Shown: in pieces, positions 35,529 through 44,345 of the stretch
Position numbering within the stretch: position 1 is the first letter of the stretch
Layout of the letters: each line of letters starts with the position of its first letter
Origin: JAJPKK01 sp963844635
Lineage (GTDB): Bacteria; Pseudomonadota; Alphaproteobacteria; Rhizobiales; Xanthobacteraceae
DNA length: 64,000 nt
NCBI GenBank assembly: GCA_963844635.1
Contig: CAWJPD010000004.1
Location: 1 to 64,000, forward strand
Reading direction: 5' to 3'
Made by a program: the position numbers and the translations under genes
Notes under the pieces: generated by a model
Told to the model about the DNA's origin: nothing
Seen by the model: only the letters and a program-made list of their open reading frames with translations
Database searches by the model: none

Positions 35529-36521
35529 GGGTCCCGATTGGATGCCGATCACCCCAGAAAGGGGGTCCTTTTTGCACGCCAATTCACAGTAGAGTTCGGC
35601 TACCTCGCGCCGCGACGCCCCGCCTTCGACCGCTTCAACAACCCGCACACGCAAATCCTGCGAATACGGCTTCGGCATTTGAGAGCAACTCAATGACTGA
35701 GGACAGGTCAAAACGCGACTGTAGGTCGTGGCGCCGTGTCCCAACTCACTCAGGCAGTACGCATAAGTTGTTGCTCTGCCTTCGAAAAGGTCGATCGCAG
35801 GTCCAATCATCTCCATAAAGTCAAGGTGCGCATTCGCTGGAACCTTCACCGCAACGCAATCGGGGCCGCTTTTCGTAAAGCCCCGGTCGCATTTCCAGCC
35901 CTTCCCATAACTATCGAGGTAACCGTTCGCAGGCACCTCAACAGGAACGCAGCTTTCGCCTTTTTGGTGGAAGCCCCGCTCGCATTCCCAGCCGCTGTCA
36001 AAGGGCGAGTCTGAAAGATAGCCATTCTGTGGTACCCTCACCGCGATGCAGGCATCGCCGTCGACGTAAAAGCCGCGCGCGCAATCCCATCCGCGGCTTC
36101 GCGCCTCCGACAAATAGCCGTGTTTCGGCACGTTCAGCACAACGCAATCCGCTCCGGCCTTGCGATAGCCGCGCTCGCATTGCCAGTCGTCACCGGTTCC
36201 AGCCCCGGTGAGATAGGCATGCGGAGGCAGCTTCACGGCCGTGCAAAGATTGCCATCTCGGTTGAAGCCGTATTTGCATTCCCAGGCGGCATCGCCGGAG
36301 AAACCGGATGCGTAAGCGTTCTCCGGGACTGCAACGGCAACACACTGGAAGCCGTCTCGCCGAAAGCCGGGCTTGCATTCCCATCCGCTTCCAACAGTTT
36401 TGGCCTGCGCATTGGGGGGCACCTCCGTCACCGGCCCCTGCGCGAATGTTCCGGACACTCCTCCCGAAAAAGGTGCGACCAGCAGGGCTGCGACAAAGGC
36501 TATGTTCCACCTGTGCGGCAT
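35265..36521 (-). CDS. Exported Cys-repeat protein, copy A, fused tail
   Basis: From ATG 36521 (MPHRWNIAFVAALLVAPFSG) a signal peptide is followed by six tandem repeats of 28-33 residues. The repeat pattern is G-W-x-C-x-x-G-[FY]-x-x-x-G-x-x-C-x-x-[VL]-x-[VL]-P-x-[NH]-[AG]-[YH]-L, for example GWECERGFHQKGESCVPVEV. Each repeat has one Trp and two Cys, suggesting one disulphide per unit and a periplasmic or extracellular location. In copy B the protein ends naturally. Here the last residues are replaced by an IS630 fragment and IS21 sequence read in frame, so the tail is artificial. Function unknown; repeats suggest binding or an envelope role. Confidence 0.75.
   Translation of the reverse strand: MPHRWNIAFVAALLVAPFSGGVSGTFAQGPVTEVPPNAQAKTVGSGWECKPGFRRDGFQCVAVAVPENAYASGFSGDAAWECKYGFNRDGNLCTAVKLPPHAYLTGAGTGDDWQCERGYRKAGADCVVLNVPKHGYLSEARSRGWDCARGFYVDGDACIAVRVPQNGYLSDSPFDSGWECERGFHQKGESCVPVEVPANGYLDSYGKGWKCDRGFTKSGPDCVAVKVPANAHLDFMEMIGPAIDLFEGRATTYAYCLSELGHGATTYSRVLTCPQSLSCSQMPKPYSQDLRVRVVEAVEGGASRREVAELYCELACKKDPLSGVIGIQSGPRIASSKMLPDNFLVVTGAVPPNQFGGRHGEEDQHGRAARGFGGGSGTLPNCRARTEGAHSRRVNGNDGLASQACSTCFIRLHRPASR
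35529..35588. repeat. IS21 left-end fragment
   Basis: 60 bp almost identical to the outer left end of IS21 copy A (gatgccgatcacccc... tttttgcacgccaattcaca). Together with 33705-33732 it shows an IS21 copy whose body was replaced by another IS. Confidence 0.9.
35589..35678 (-). pseudogene. IS630 transposase N-terminal fragment
   Basis: MPKPYSQDLRVRVVEAVEGG then ASRREVAELY is the typical start of IS630-type transposases. It is cut at the IS21 end and fused in frame to the end of the Cys-repeat protein. Confidence 0.8.
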
Positions 36522-36917
36522 GACTGCATTTTCCAAATTTTTGTACACCCCAAGCACCGACGGGCAAAAGGGGGATCAGCTCTTTGGTGCGGTCGAATGG
36601 ACGATGGGTGCTTCGGCCATAGATGTCCCTCGCTCGCAACCTGGCCGGGCTGGGCCAGCTTGTCGTCTTCAGCTTTGCGCGATGTGGCGGGCAGCGCGCA
36701 AATCCCGTCGACCCCTCGCCAATCCGGGCGCGTATTTTCGGGCCGGCTGTGCGTTGCGCCGGGTTTGCAGTGGGCCGTCATCCTGGCGACCCGGATCGGG
36801 TCTCTGGTTAGCGATGGCCCGGACGTGCGGACCCGGTTGCCGCGGTTTCTGCGTCCGCGGCATCTGCGGGCAAGGCGTGCCCGTCATGATTGAACTCGGC
36901 ATTCGGGTCAGCTCCTC
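35695..36917 (-). repeat. 1.22 kb inverted duplication, partner at 56727-57945
   Basis: Nearly identical to 56727-57945 in opposite orientation. It carries the 3' end of a DEAD-box helicase gene and almost all of the Cys-repeat gene. The two copies differ at scattered bases and one extra codon (ATTYAY versus ATYAY). Confidence 0.93.
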
Positions 36918-36923
36918 TTTCAT
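36669..36923 (-). pseudogene. DEAD-box helicase 3' tail fragment
   Basis: Minus-strand LTRMPSSIMTGTPCPQMPRT corresponds to the end of the helicase relic at 56215-56966. Only the low-complexity tail is present; the helicase core is absent at this locus. Confidence 0.55.
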
Positions 36924-37195
36924 GGCGTGATCCTTTCGACCGCCGGCTCCAACGCCGTGCCGGCAGCGGTGGCCCGCGCCCCGACCAGGCCTTGTGATTA
37001 CTAAAAGTGAGGGCCCGGGCCATGCGGGTAAGCCGCGACACACGAACTCGTCCTGCTTCTTTTATGCTCATCAGCTAGGGAGATGGAGCGAAGACCAAGG
37101 CGACGCTGGAACAAGAGGGCGACGGGAGCCAGTTTACTCGAAAAATAAAAAAATCACGCGACTCAATTGGTTAAGGCGCGGTTGCCGACCATGCG
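36924..37195. other. Region upstream of groESL operon 2
   Basis: About 270 bp without a recognisable gene. AT-rich patches near 37140-37155 could be part of the groESL promoter. Confidence 0.35.
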
Positions 37196-37222
37196 TTGGC
37201 AGTCACGCTTGAAGAGTGCTAA
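37196..37222 (+). promoter_or_regulatory. CIRCE operator of groESL operon 2
   Basis: TTGGCAGTC-N9-GAGTGCTAA: right arm perfect, left arm two changes from consensus TTAGCACTC. It lies 107 bp upstream of groES, the same distance as in operon 1. The weaker left arm may reduce HrcA repression relative to operon 1. Confidence 0.85.
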
Positions 37223-37328
37223 AGCGACACTATTTGGATTGCAGGGCGGGCGCAATTCATCTTTGGGCCACAACGGCCCAGTCCTATCGTCTGAAAATCT
37301 CACAACAACAGCAGCTTGGAGAACCGAT

Positions 37329-37643
37329 ATGAAGTTTCGGCCGCTTCACGACCGTGTCGTCGTTACGCGCATCGACGCCGAGAGCAAGACGGCAGGCGGC
37401 ATCATCATTCCGGATACAGCCAAAGAAAAGCCGACCGAAGGAGAAGTGATCGCCGTCGGTCCAGGTGGCCGCGACGAAAGCGGCAAGCTCATTCCCATCG
37501 ACCTCAAGGAAGGGGACCGGGTGCTGTTTGGGAAATGGTCGGGCACCGAAGTTAAGATTGACGGCGCTGAATACCTGATCATGAAAGAGAGTGACATCAT
37601 GGGGGTGATCGAACAGCCCGCGACCAGCAAGAAGGCAGCCTGA
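37329..37643 (+). CDS. groES: Co-chaperonin GroES (operon 2)
   Basis: 104 residues, nearly identical to copy 1, with differences such as IDLKEGDRV for IDLKQGDRV and a different C-terminal end (GVIEQPATSKKAA). The ATG at 37329 has a ttggagaacc ribosome site. It is followed after 31 bp by groEL, giving the same arrangement as operon 1. Confidence 0.96.
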   Translation: MKFRPLHDRVVVTRIDAESKTAGGIIIPDTAKEKPTEGEVIAVGPGGRDESGKLIPIDLKEGDRVLFGKWSGTEVKIDGAEYLIMKESDIMGVIEQPATSKKAA

Positions 37644-37674
37644 GGCTGCCGCATCACATATTACGGAGAAAAAG

Positions 37675-39321
37675 ATGACTGCGAAGGACGTAAGATTTTC
37701 AGTCGACGCTCGCGACAGGATGTTGCGCGGTGTCGAGATTCTCACCGGCGCGGTGCGCGTAACGCTCGGCCCCAAGGGGCGCAACGTCGTGCTCGACAAG
37801 TCGTACGGCGCGCCGCGCATCACCAAGGACGGCGTCACTGTCGCCAAGGAGATCGAACTCGAAGACAAGTTTGAGAATATGGGCGCGCAGATGCTGCGCG
37901 AGGTAGCTTCGAAGTCATCCGACTTTGCCGGTGACGGCACCACGACCGCCACGGTTCTCGCTCATGCGATCGTGAAGGAAGGCTCCAAGGCCGTCGCCGC
38001 CGGCATGAACCCGATGGACCTCAAGCGCGGCATCGACCTCGCGGTTGAAGCAGTGGCCGCGGACCTGAAGAAGAACTCGAAGAATGTTACCTCGAACGAG
38101 GAGATCGCCCAGGTCGGAACGATTTCCGCCAACGGCGATACCGAAATCGGCAAATTTCTCGCCGACGCGATGAAGAAAGTCGGCACCGAGGGCGTGATCA
38201 CGGTCGAAGAAGCGAAATCTTTGGAGACTGAACTCGAAGTGGTCGAAGGGATGCAATTCGATCGCGGTTATATCTCCCCCTACTTCGTCACCAACGCCGA
38301 AAAGATGCGCGTGGATATGGATGACGCCTATCTCCTGATCTACGAGAAAAAGCTGTCCGGCCTGCAGGAACTGCTTCCGCTACTCGAAGCGGTAGTCCAG
38401 ACCTCGAAGCCGCTCGTCATCATCGCCGAGGACGTTGAGGGCGAAGCCTTGGCAACGCTTGTCGTGAACAAGCTGCGCGGCGGACTGAAAGTCGCGGCGG
38501 TGAAGGCTCCGGGCTTCGGCGACCGCCGCAAGGCGATGCTGGAAGACATCGCGATCCTCACCGGCGCTCAAGCGATCAGCGAGGATCTCGGCATCAAACT
38601 CGACAAGGTGACCGTGAACATGCTCGGTCGCGCCAAAAAGGTAATGATCGAGAAAGAGAACACCACGATCGTCAACGGAGCCGGCAAGAAAGCCGACATC
38701 CAAGCGCGTATCGCCCAGATCAAGGCGCAGATAGAAGAGACCACGTCCGACTACGATAAGGAGAAGCTTCAGGAGCGGCTGGCGAAGCTCGCCGGCGGCG
38801 TTGCAGTGATCCGCGTCGGCGGGGCTACCGAGGTCGAGGTGAAGGAGCGCAAGGATCGCGTCGACGACGCGATGCACGCCACCCGGGCTGCAGTCGAGGA
38901 AGGCATCCTACCAGGGGGCGGCGTCGCACTGCTGCGCGCCAGCGAAGTCCTGAAGAAGGTACGCACGCAGAACGACGACCAGAAAACCGGCGTCGAGATC
39001 GTGCGCAAGGCGCTCTCCTGGCCGGCGCGCCAGATCGCCATCAACGCGGGCGAAGACGGGTCGGTCATCGTCGGCAAGATCCTTGAGAAGGACCAATACT
39101 CGTTCGGCTTCGATGCTCAGAACGGCGAGTACGTCAATCTCGTCGCCAAGGGCATCATCGACCCTACCAAGGTTGTGCGGTCGGCGCTGCAGAATGCAGC
39201 CTCGATAGCCGGGCTTCTGATCACGACGGAAGCGATGGTCGCGGAACGGCCGAAGAAGGAAAATGGGGCGCCCGGAATGCCCGGAGGCGGCATGGGCGGC
39301 ATGGGCGGCATGGACTATTAG
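37675..39321 (+). CDS. groEL: Chaperonin GroEL (operon 2)
   Basis: 548 residues and full-length, with the same motifs as copy 1 (FAGDGTTTATVLA, KAPGFGDRRKAML, Gly-Met tail). Differences are scattered conservative changes. The synonymous divergence between the two operons appears much larger than the protein divergence, so they are not a very recent duplication. Having two CIRCE-type groESL operons in one window is unusual, though several groESL copies per genome are normal in Bradyrhizobium. Confidence 0.97.
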   Translation: MTAKDVRFSVDARDRMLRGVEILTGAVRVTLGPKGRNVVLDKSYGAPRITKDGVTVAKEIELEDKFENMGAQMLREVASKSSDFAGDGTTTATVLAHAIVKEGSKAVAAGMNPMDLKRGIDLAVEAVAADLKKNSKNVTSNEEIAQVGTISANGDTEIGKFLADAMKKVGTEGVITVEEAKSLETELEVVEGMQFDRGYISPYFVTNAEKMRVDMDDAYLLIYEKKLSGLQELLPLLEAVVQTSKPLVIIAEDVEGEALATLVVNKLRGGLKVAAVKAPGFGDRRKAMLEDIAILTGAQAISEDLGIKLDKVTVNMLGRAKKVMIEKENTTIVNGAGKKADIQARIAQIKAQIEETTSDYDKEKLQERLAKLAGGVAVIRVGGATEVEVKERKDRVDDAMHATRAAVEEGILPGGGVALLRASEVLKKVRTQNDDQKTGVEIVRKALSWPARQIAINAGEDGSVIVGKILEKDQYSFGFDAQNGEYVNLVAKGIIDPTKVVRSALQNAASIAGLLITTEAMVAERPKKENGAPGMPGGGMGGMGGMDY

Positions 39322-39788
39322 GTTAGCACTCCCAACCCCAACCGAGATGATTGAGGGGGCAGCGCTTGGCCTCCCGGCCACCGCCGCCCTGCGGAACGTC
39401 GAGGGTGGTGATGGCATGAACCTACCCAGCAACGACGGCGCCTCAGCAAGCATCGATGAATTCTGCCGAGCCCCGACCAGAGACGCGTGACGATGGCCGA
39501 TCCCGACCCACCCAGCGTGCCACCACCGGGCTCGCGGCCCAGCAGCCCGTCGTCACCTATCAGATACCGCTTCCGACCCTGCACATGTGCGAGTGAGTTG
39601 ATGCAGAAAGTTGAAGGTTACCAAAGCACGACCAGAAGAAGCCCAGGCCAGTGGCCAGATCAGCAAAGGAAAGGAGGAGATGCTCCGAGCGCGGCCACGA
39701 AGACATGCGCGCGCCGTTCCTCGCCAGTGGCTGGATCTGACACCGCGACCGATCGGCGCGACCGCCAAATGACAAAGGAACGTATGCA
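39322..39788. other. Gene-free interval after groEL
   Basis: About 470 bp. No strong terminator hairpin with T-run is seen directly after the stop. Short ORFs only. Confidence 0.3.
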
Positions 39789-40007
39789 ATGGTTCTTTAC
39801 CTACCAGGCGCGGCAAGCGAGCTGGCAAGAAAGCTTGCCGCTCTGCCGGCCCGCTACCCTTATGCCGGAGCGGGAGAAAAGAACGTCTATCTGTTTACCC
39901 CGACAGAAGCGGAGCGTGACCTGATCGTCCAAGCATTATGCGCATTCGGCACGGCTTCTCCTCCACCAGATAGTGCCAAGCCGACGACTATGGATGGCCG
40001 GGTGTGA
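39789..40007 (+). CDS. Possible small hypothetical protein (72 aa)
   Basis: MVLYLPGAASELARKLAALP, then GEKNVYLFTPTEAERDLIVQ. The central part looks protein-like. No domain recognised. An overlapping frame (39487-39924) is also open, so assignment is weak. Confidence 0.3.
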   Translation: MVLYLPGAASELARKLAALPARYPYAGAGEKNVYLFTPTEAERDLIVQALCAFGTASPPPDSAKPTTMDGRV

Positions 40008-40053
40008 ATGCAGATCGAGAGCAGTCGGCAGCGCCTTTTGCGGCGCTTTACAA

Positions 40054-40344
40054 GATTCGTCCATTTTGGAGGAGGAAATCCAAGCCCGCGCCAACCGCGA
40101 TGTGACCGTACTGCTCGCCGAGGCGACGTCTCAGGGCGAGCGGACGCGCGGCGGTGGGGATGCAGAGCGCACGCTCTTGTTTGCGAAAGCCTACGCCAGG
40201 GACCCGGAATTTTCGGCAATTTACCGCTCTATGCAAGCATATGAGGCGGCCCTGGAAGGCAGCAACACGCGGCTGATACTATCTCCGGATTCGGGGTTTT
40301 TTCGATACTTTGGTGATCACTTCGGTGCGGCGCCAGGCCAATAG
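40054..40344 (+). pseudogene. HflC-like (band 7) C-terminal remnant
   Basis: Reads ILEEEIQARANRDVTVLLAE, then RGGGDAERTLLFAKAYARDP and YRSMQAYEAALEGSNTRLIL, SPDSGFFRYF. This matches the C-terminal helix and end of HflC (AEAxxxxxxxRGEGDAxxxxxxAxAYxxDPxFxxFYRSLxAY...LSPDSxFFRYF). The membrane anchor and band 7 domain are missing. Confidence 0.82.
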
Positions 40345-40354
40345 GAGTGAAACT

Positions 40355-40459
40355 GTGGCATCAAGCGACATCAAGTATAGGCTTAAGTCGTTCTGGGCCG
40401 TAGAACCAGGCAAATCATTACCGGCGCGGGTTGCCGAGCTTCTGCCGCACCTAGGCTGA
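40355..40459 (+). CDS. Possible 34-residue ORF
   Basis: GTG 40355 follows a taggag ribosome-like site by 7 bp and reads ASSDIKYRLKSFWAVEPGKS, then LPARVAELLPHLG. It ends 12 bp before the SLC13 gene. It could be a leader peptide or chance. Confidence 0.25.
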   Translation: MASSDIKYRLKSFWAVEPGKSLPARVAELLPHLG

Positions 40460-40471
40460 ATAGCTGCGTCA

Positions 40472-42249
40472 ATGACCCTCCATCAGAGTGAAGCCTTTCT
40501 GATAGTTGCCTCGATGCTCGGCCTGTTCGTGTGGGGCGGCTTGCGTTACGACGTTGTTGCGCTCCTTGCGCTGGCGGCGGCATTGCTTGCCGGCATCGTG
40601 CCTGCCGACAAGGCCTTTCTTGGCTTTGCCAGTCCGGTCATCATCATCATTGCATCGGTTCTTGTTCTCAGCCGCGCGATCGCGATCTCCGGTGTAGTAG
40701 AACTCGCGTTAAGAAGCTTGATTGGCCGGCTGCATTCAGCGTCGGCACAGATCGGTGCCCTGACGGCATGCGTTGCGGGCCTTTCCGCCATCATGAAGAA
40801 TGTCGGCGCTCTCGGCATTTTCATACCAATTACAATTCAGACCGCGGAGCGCAGCGGGCGATCGCCCTCGGACTATCTCATGCCGCTCGCCTTCGGTTCG
40901 CTCATCGGCGGCACCATCACCCAGATCGGAACGTCGCCCAATCTGTTGATTTCCATAGTGCGCCAAGATCTCGAGGGACGCCCGTTTGCTCTCTTCGACT
41001 TCGCGCCGGTCGGGTTGCCTCTGACGTTCCTTGCAGTGGCGTTTCTTTCGTTTGGCTGGCGCTTGATTCCCAGGGACCGGAAAGCGCAGCCCACGGCGGA
41101 CAAGCAATTCGAAATTGACGATTATTTGAGCGAAGCCGTGATCCCAAGCGGCTCTCCGTTCGTCGGCAAGACCGTCCGGCAGGTCGAGGAGCGCGGCGAC
41201 GGTGCGGTCGCTGTGACGGCGATCATCCGCGAGGGCAACCGGCGCTATCTACCCAACGGCGAATGGATGCTGTTCGAGAAGGACGTGCTTGTTCTTCAGG
41301 CCGACCCCGCGATGCTGAAAACCTTCCTCGACCAAGGCCAGCTCGAGCTCGGGGCTCGGCGAATAAGCCGTTGCTCCTGGCCAAGGACGAGGAAGTGGAG
41401 ACTGTGGAAGCGGTTGTCATGGCCGAATCACTAATGCTTGGGCAGACCTCGTTCGATCTCCATCTGAGACGCCGCTTTGAAGTCAACCTGCTGGCGGTAA
41501 GTCGCGGTGCGCGACGGATCACAACCCGGCTGGGACAGACAAGGTTTCAGGTCGGAGACGTGCTGGTTTTGCAGGGGCGCGGGAAAATACTGCCGGACGC
41601 GGTGGCCCAGCTCGGGTGCCTGCCGCTGGCCGAACGTTATCTGACCATGGGACACAGACGGCCGCGGCTTCTGCCGCTGGCGATCCTTGGCGCGGGCATG
41701 GCGCTGATCGCGCTCAAGCTCTTGCCTATCGAAGTGGCATTTTTCATCGCCGCTGTGCTCGTGGTCCTCTTGCGGCTCTTGACTCCGAAGGAGGCCTACG
41801 AGGCCATCAACTGGCCAATCGTGGTAATGCTTGGTGCTCTCATCCCGGTCGGCAAATTTTTGCAGACCACCGGGGTGGCAGCAATTGTTGCGGACGGGCT
41901 CGCGACTGTGGCGGCGAACTTGCCCGGAGGGCTCGCCGTCGCCTTGATGCTCCTGACATCGATGCTCGTCACACCGTTTCTGCATCATGCGGCCGCTGTG
42001 ATCGTCATGGGTCCCATCGCGGCGGTTGTCGCCCGGGATTTAGGCTTCGCTCCCGATGCCTTCCTGATGGCGGTCGCGCTTGGAGCTTCGTGCGATTTCC
42101 TGACGCCGATTGGTCATCAGAACAACATGTTGGTTATGGGGCCTGGTGGATACCATTTTGGTGACTACTGGCGCCTCGGCCTGCCCCTTTCTTGTCTCGT
42201 CCTTGCAGTCGGCACTCCTCTCATTCTCTTGGTCTGGCCTCTGCGTTGA
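40472..42249 (+). pseudogene. SLC13/DASS-family permease with one frameshift
   Basis: The first part (to about 41365) has several membrane helices, the motif GTITQIGTSPNLL of the sodium/dicarboxylate or sulphate permease group, and a TrkA-C type domain (GKTVRQVEERGDGAVAV). A one-base shift near 41360 moves the reading to the second frame, which continues with LLLAKDEEVETVEAVVMAES, a second TrkA-C domain, and the remaining helices (FLTPIGHQNNMLVMGPGGYH) to a stop at 42249. Together they give a full-length protein of about 590 residues. Either a recent inactivation or a sequencing error. Substrate unknown. Confidence 0.85.
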
Positions 42250-42360
42250 CAGCGGCCCGTATCCGGAAATCGCCGGCGGCCGTCATGCGCTTCATTTCGG
42301 GATGAGCAGAGCGAAGCTGCGCCTCCGCCGCCTCGAACAGCTCCGCGGCACGATGAATGC

Positions 42361-43349
42361 ATGACCGAAGCAACGGGTTTTGAAGCCAAAACCATTCATC
42401 GCTTGCTTGAGGTGGATCCGAAGACCGGCGGCTTCAAGCGCGGCGAAGACAGCCCGCTGCACTGCGACCTGCTGGTTGTCGATGAAGCCTCCATGGTCGA
42501 CGTCATGCTGATGCAGGCGCTCGTAAAGGCGGTTCCTGATAAGGCCGCCGTGCTGATCGTCGGCGACATCGACCAACTTCCCTCTGTTGGCCCAGGGCAG
42601 GTCTTGGCCGATATCATTGCATCTGGCGCTGTGCCTTTAATCCGGTTGACCGAAGTTTTCCGCCGGGCCGCCCAGAGCCGCATCATCACCAGTGCCCACC
42701 GAATCAATCAAGGGTCCATTCCCGATCTAAGCCCGCCCACTACGGACAGCGACTTCTACTTCGTGCCCGCCGACGGTCCCGAAAGCGCCCTGGCGCGCAT
42801 TATCGAGCTGGTCAAGATAAGAATCCCCAAACGATTTGGGCTTGATCCTGTTCGCGATATCCAGGTGCTTTGCCCGATGAATTGCGGCGGCGTCGGCGCG
42901 CGCTCTCTTAATGTCGAGCTGCAAGCCGCTTTGAACTTGGCAGGCGATCAAAAGGTCGAGCGCTTCGGCTGGACCTTTGCGCCTGGTGATAAGGTATTAT
43001 CGATACCGTCAATTCCGACAGCGGTGAGGTCATGGCGACCTTCGACGGCCGCACCATCACCTATGGATTCGGCGAACTCGACATGCCGGTGTCAGCCTAT
43101 GCCGCAACCATCCATAAAAGCCAGGGCTCGGAATATCCGGCCGTGGTCATACCTGTCGTGACGCAGCACTACCCCATGCTGCAACGAAATCTGCTTTATA
43201 CAGGCATCACCCGCGGCAAGAAGCTGGCCGTGCTGGTCGGCGAGAGAAAGGCAGTTGCCATCGCAGTTCGCAACGTTTCAGGCCGACAGCGGTGGTCGAA
43301 ATTGGGCGAATGGCTTGCGGCACGAGAAGGCACCCGAAAAGCCGGCTAG
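42361..43349 (+). pseudogene. RecD-like helicase, 5'-truncated and frameshifted
   Basis: Reads MTEATGFEAKTIHRLLEVDP, Walker B LLVVDEASMVD, then VGDIDQLPSVGPGQVLADII and CPMNCGGVGARSLNVELQAA. After a shift near 43010 the next frame continues MATFDGRTITYGFGELDMPV, YAATIHKSQGSEYPAVV and LLYTGITRGKKLAVLVGE, the final helicase motifs. This is the C-terminal half of RecD2-type helicases. Walker A and the N-terminal domains are missing, so it is inactive. Confidence 0.85.
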
Positions 43350-43484
43350 AACGATGCGCCGAAGGCACGCCAATGGGCATCTTCAATACGGAGCAGCTGA
43401 GGGGCGAAATCCAGGGCCCCCAAGGCGCGTGATCCTCCGTCTACCGCACCCCGATGACCGTTGACCGCCTCAGCCACTCTACGT

Positions 43485-43709
43485 CTACAGTCGCCAGCCC
43501 ACGACGCCTGCTTTTACTGCCCGCCCCGTTCTCACGCTTCGCCGTGTGCCGTTCGACCAATGGCAAAGGTACGGAAGAGTGTAGGTACCAACATGGTCCT
43601 CGCACAGTAATTTGCATAGCTTGTCGTCGGGCGGAGTGCCTGCGCCCGGAAATGCCGCTAATCGTTGTTGCCGAGCTTGTGCTCGTTTGCTCGGCCCGGT
43701 CGGCGCCAT
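43485..43709 (-). CDS. Small hypothetical protein (74 aa)
   Basis: MAPTGPSKRAQARQQRLAAF, then CEDHVGTYTLPYLCHWSNGT and a final VVGWRL. It starts 3 bp after the DUF4167 gene on the same strand, suggesting an operon. The HVGTYxLPYxCxWxNGxWRN...GWR pattern looks like a real small protein. Function unknown. Confidence 0.45.
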   Translation of the reverse strand: MAPTGPSKRAQARQQRLAAFPGAGTPPDDKLCKLLCEDHVGTYTLPYLCHWSNGTRRSVRTGRAVKAGVVGWRL

Positions 43710-43712
43710 AGT

Positions 43713-43949
43713 CTATTCCGACGCCATCGCTCTATAGTAATGTTCGGCGTACTGGTAATAGTTCTCGGCTCCAATGGTGTTGCCGTTTAGGGCTTCAGCA
43801 CGGGCAAGCGTCAGATATCGCTCATAGTTCTTTTCTGCGTTTTGAGAGCGCTTCGGGTCGGGGCGGCTCCGTCGCTTCGAGCGAGCTGCAATCGGCGCCT
43901 CGCGTTCGGGCTGACGCGAATTCGTATTGGGTCTTGGGCCATTTGGCAT
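43713..43949 (-). CDS. DUF4167-family small protein (78 aa)
   Basis: The start at 43949 gives MPNGPRPNTNSRQPEREAPI, followed by a basic linker and NAEKNYERYLTLARAEALNG, then NTIGAENYYQYAEHYYRAM. The NYERYLxLAxAEAxxGDxxxAENYYQxAEHYxR signature defines DUF4167, a family of proposed RNA-related proteins in alphaproteobacteria. This member is short and keeps only the domain. Confidence 0.75.
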   Translation of the reverse strand: MPNGPRPNTNSRQPEREAPIAARSKRRSRPDPKRSQNAEKNYERYLTLARAEALNGNTIGAENYYQYAEHYYRAMASE

Positions 43950-44345
43950 GGCACTACTCCTCAGTAGTGGGGGATAAACGCTCCATGCGGGCAAACGAGA
44001 AGATGACGACCAAAGAGCGCGGCTGACACGCACAACAGCAACTCTTCTATTCGCAGACGAAATATCGGCCCCGATGATTCGCCCGACTTGCTCGCAGTTC
44101 TTGGAGTATCATGGTTCAGCCATCGAAGCGGTCTGTGAACCAAGCGCTTTGTACACGGGGATTACAACAGAATTTGTCAAATACCCGACCGATTGTTCAC
44201 CTTTGCGCAGTTGCCGCCGAGCCAATGGCGAAGCGCGCGAACGACGGATGCGTTGGACAAGAGGTTTTTATCGTTCTCTCGATCGCCACCGGCGAATGCA
44301 GATGCCGCCCCTGGCGGCGGTTTCCGCGTCCATTCTTTTGTTTGA
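43950..44345. other. Gene-free interval before the group II intron
   Basis: About 400 bp. It forms the 5' exon side of the intron insertion site. No gene recognised. Confidence 0.35.

Noticed and set aside
35265..35694. Treating the C-terminal tail of Cys-repeat copy A as native
   Set aside because: The tail is IS630 and IS21 sequence and overlaps a transposase; copy B shows the natural ending.
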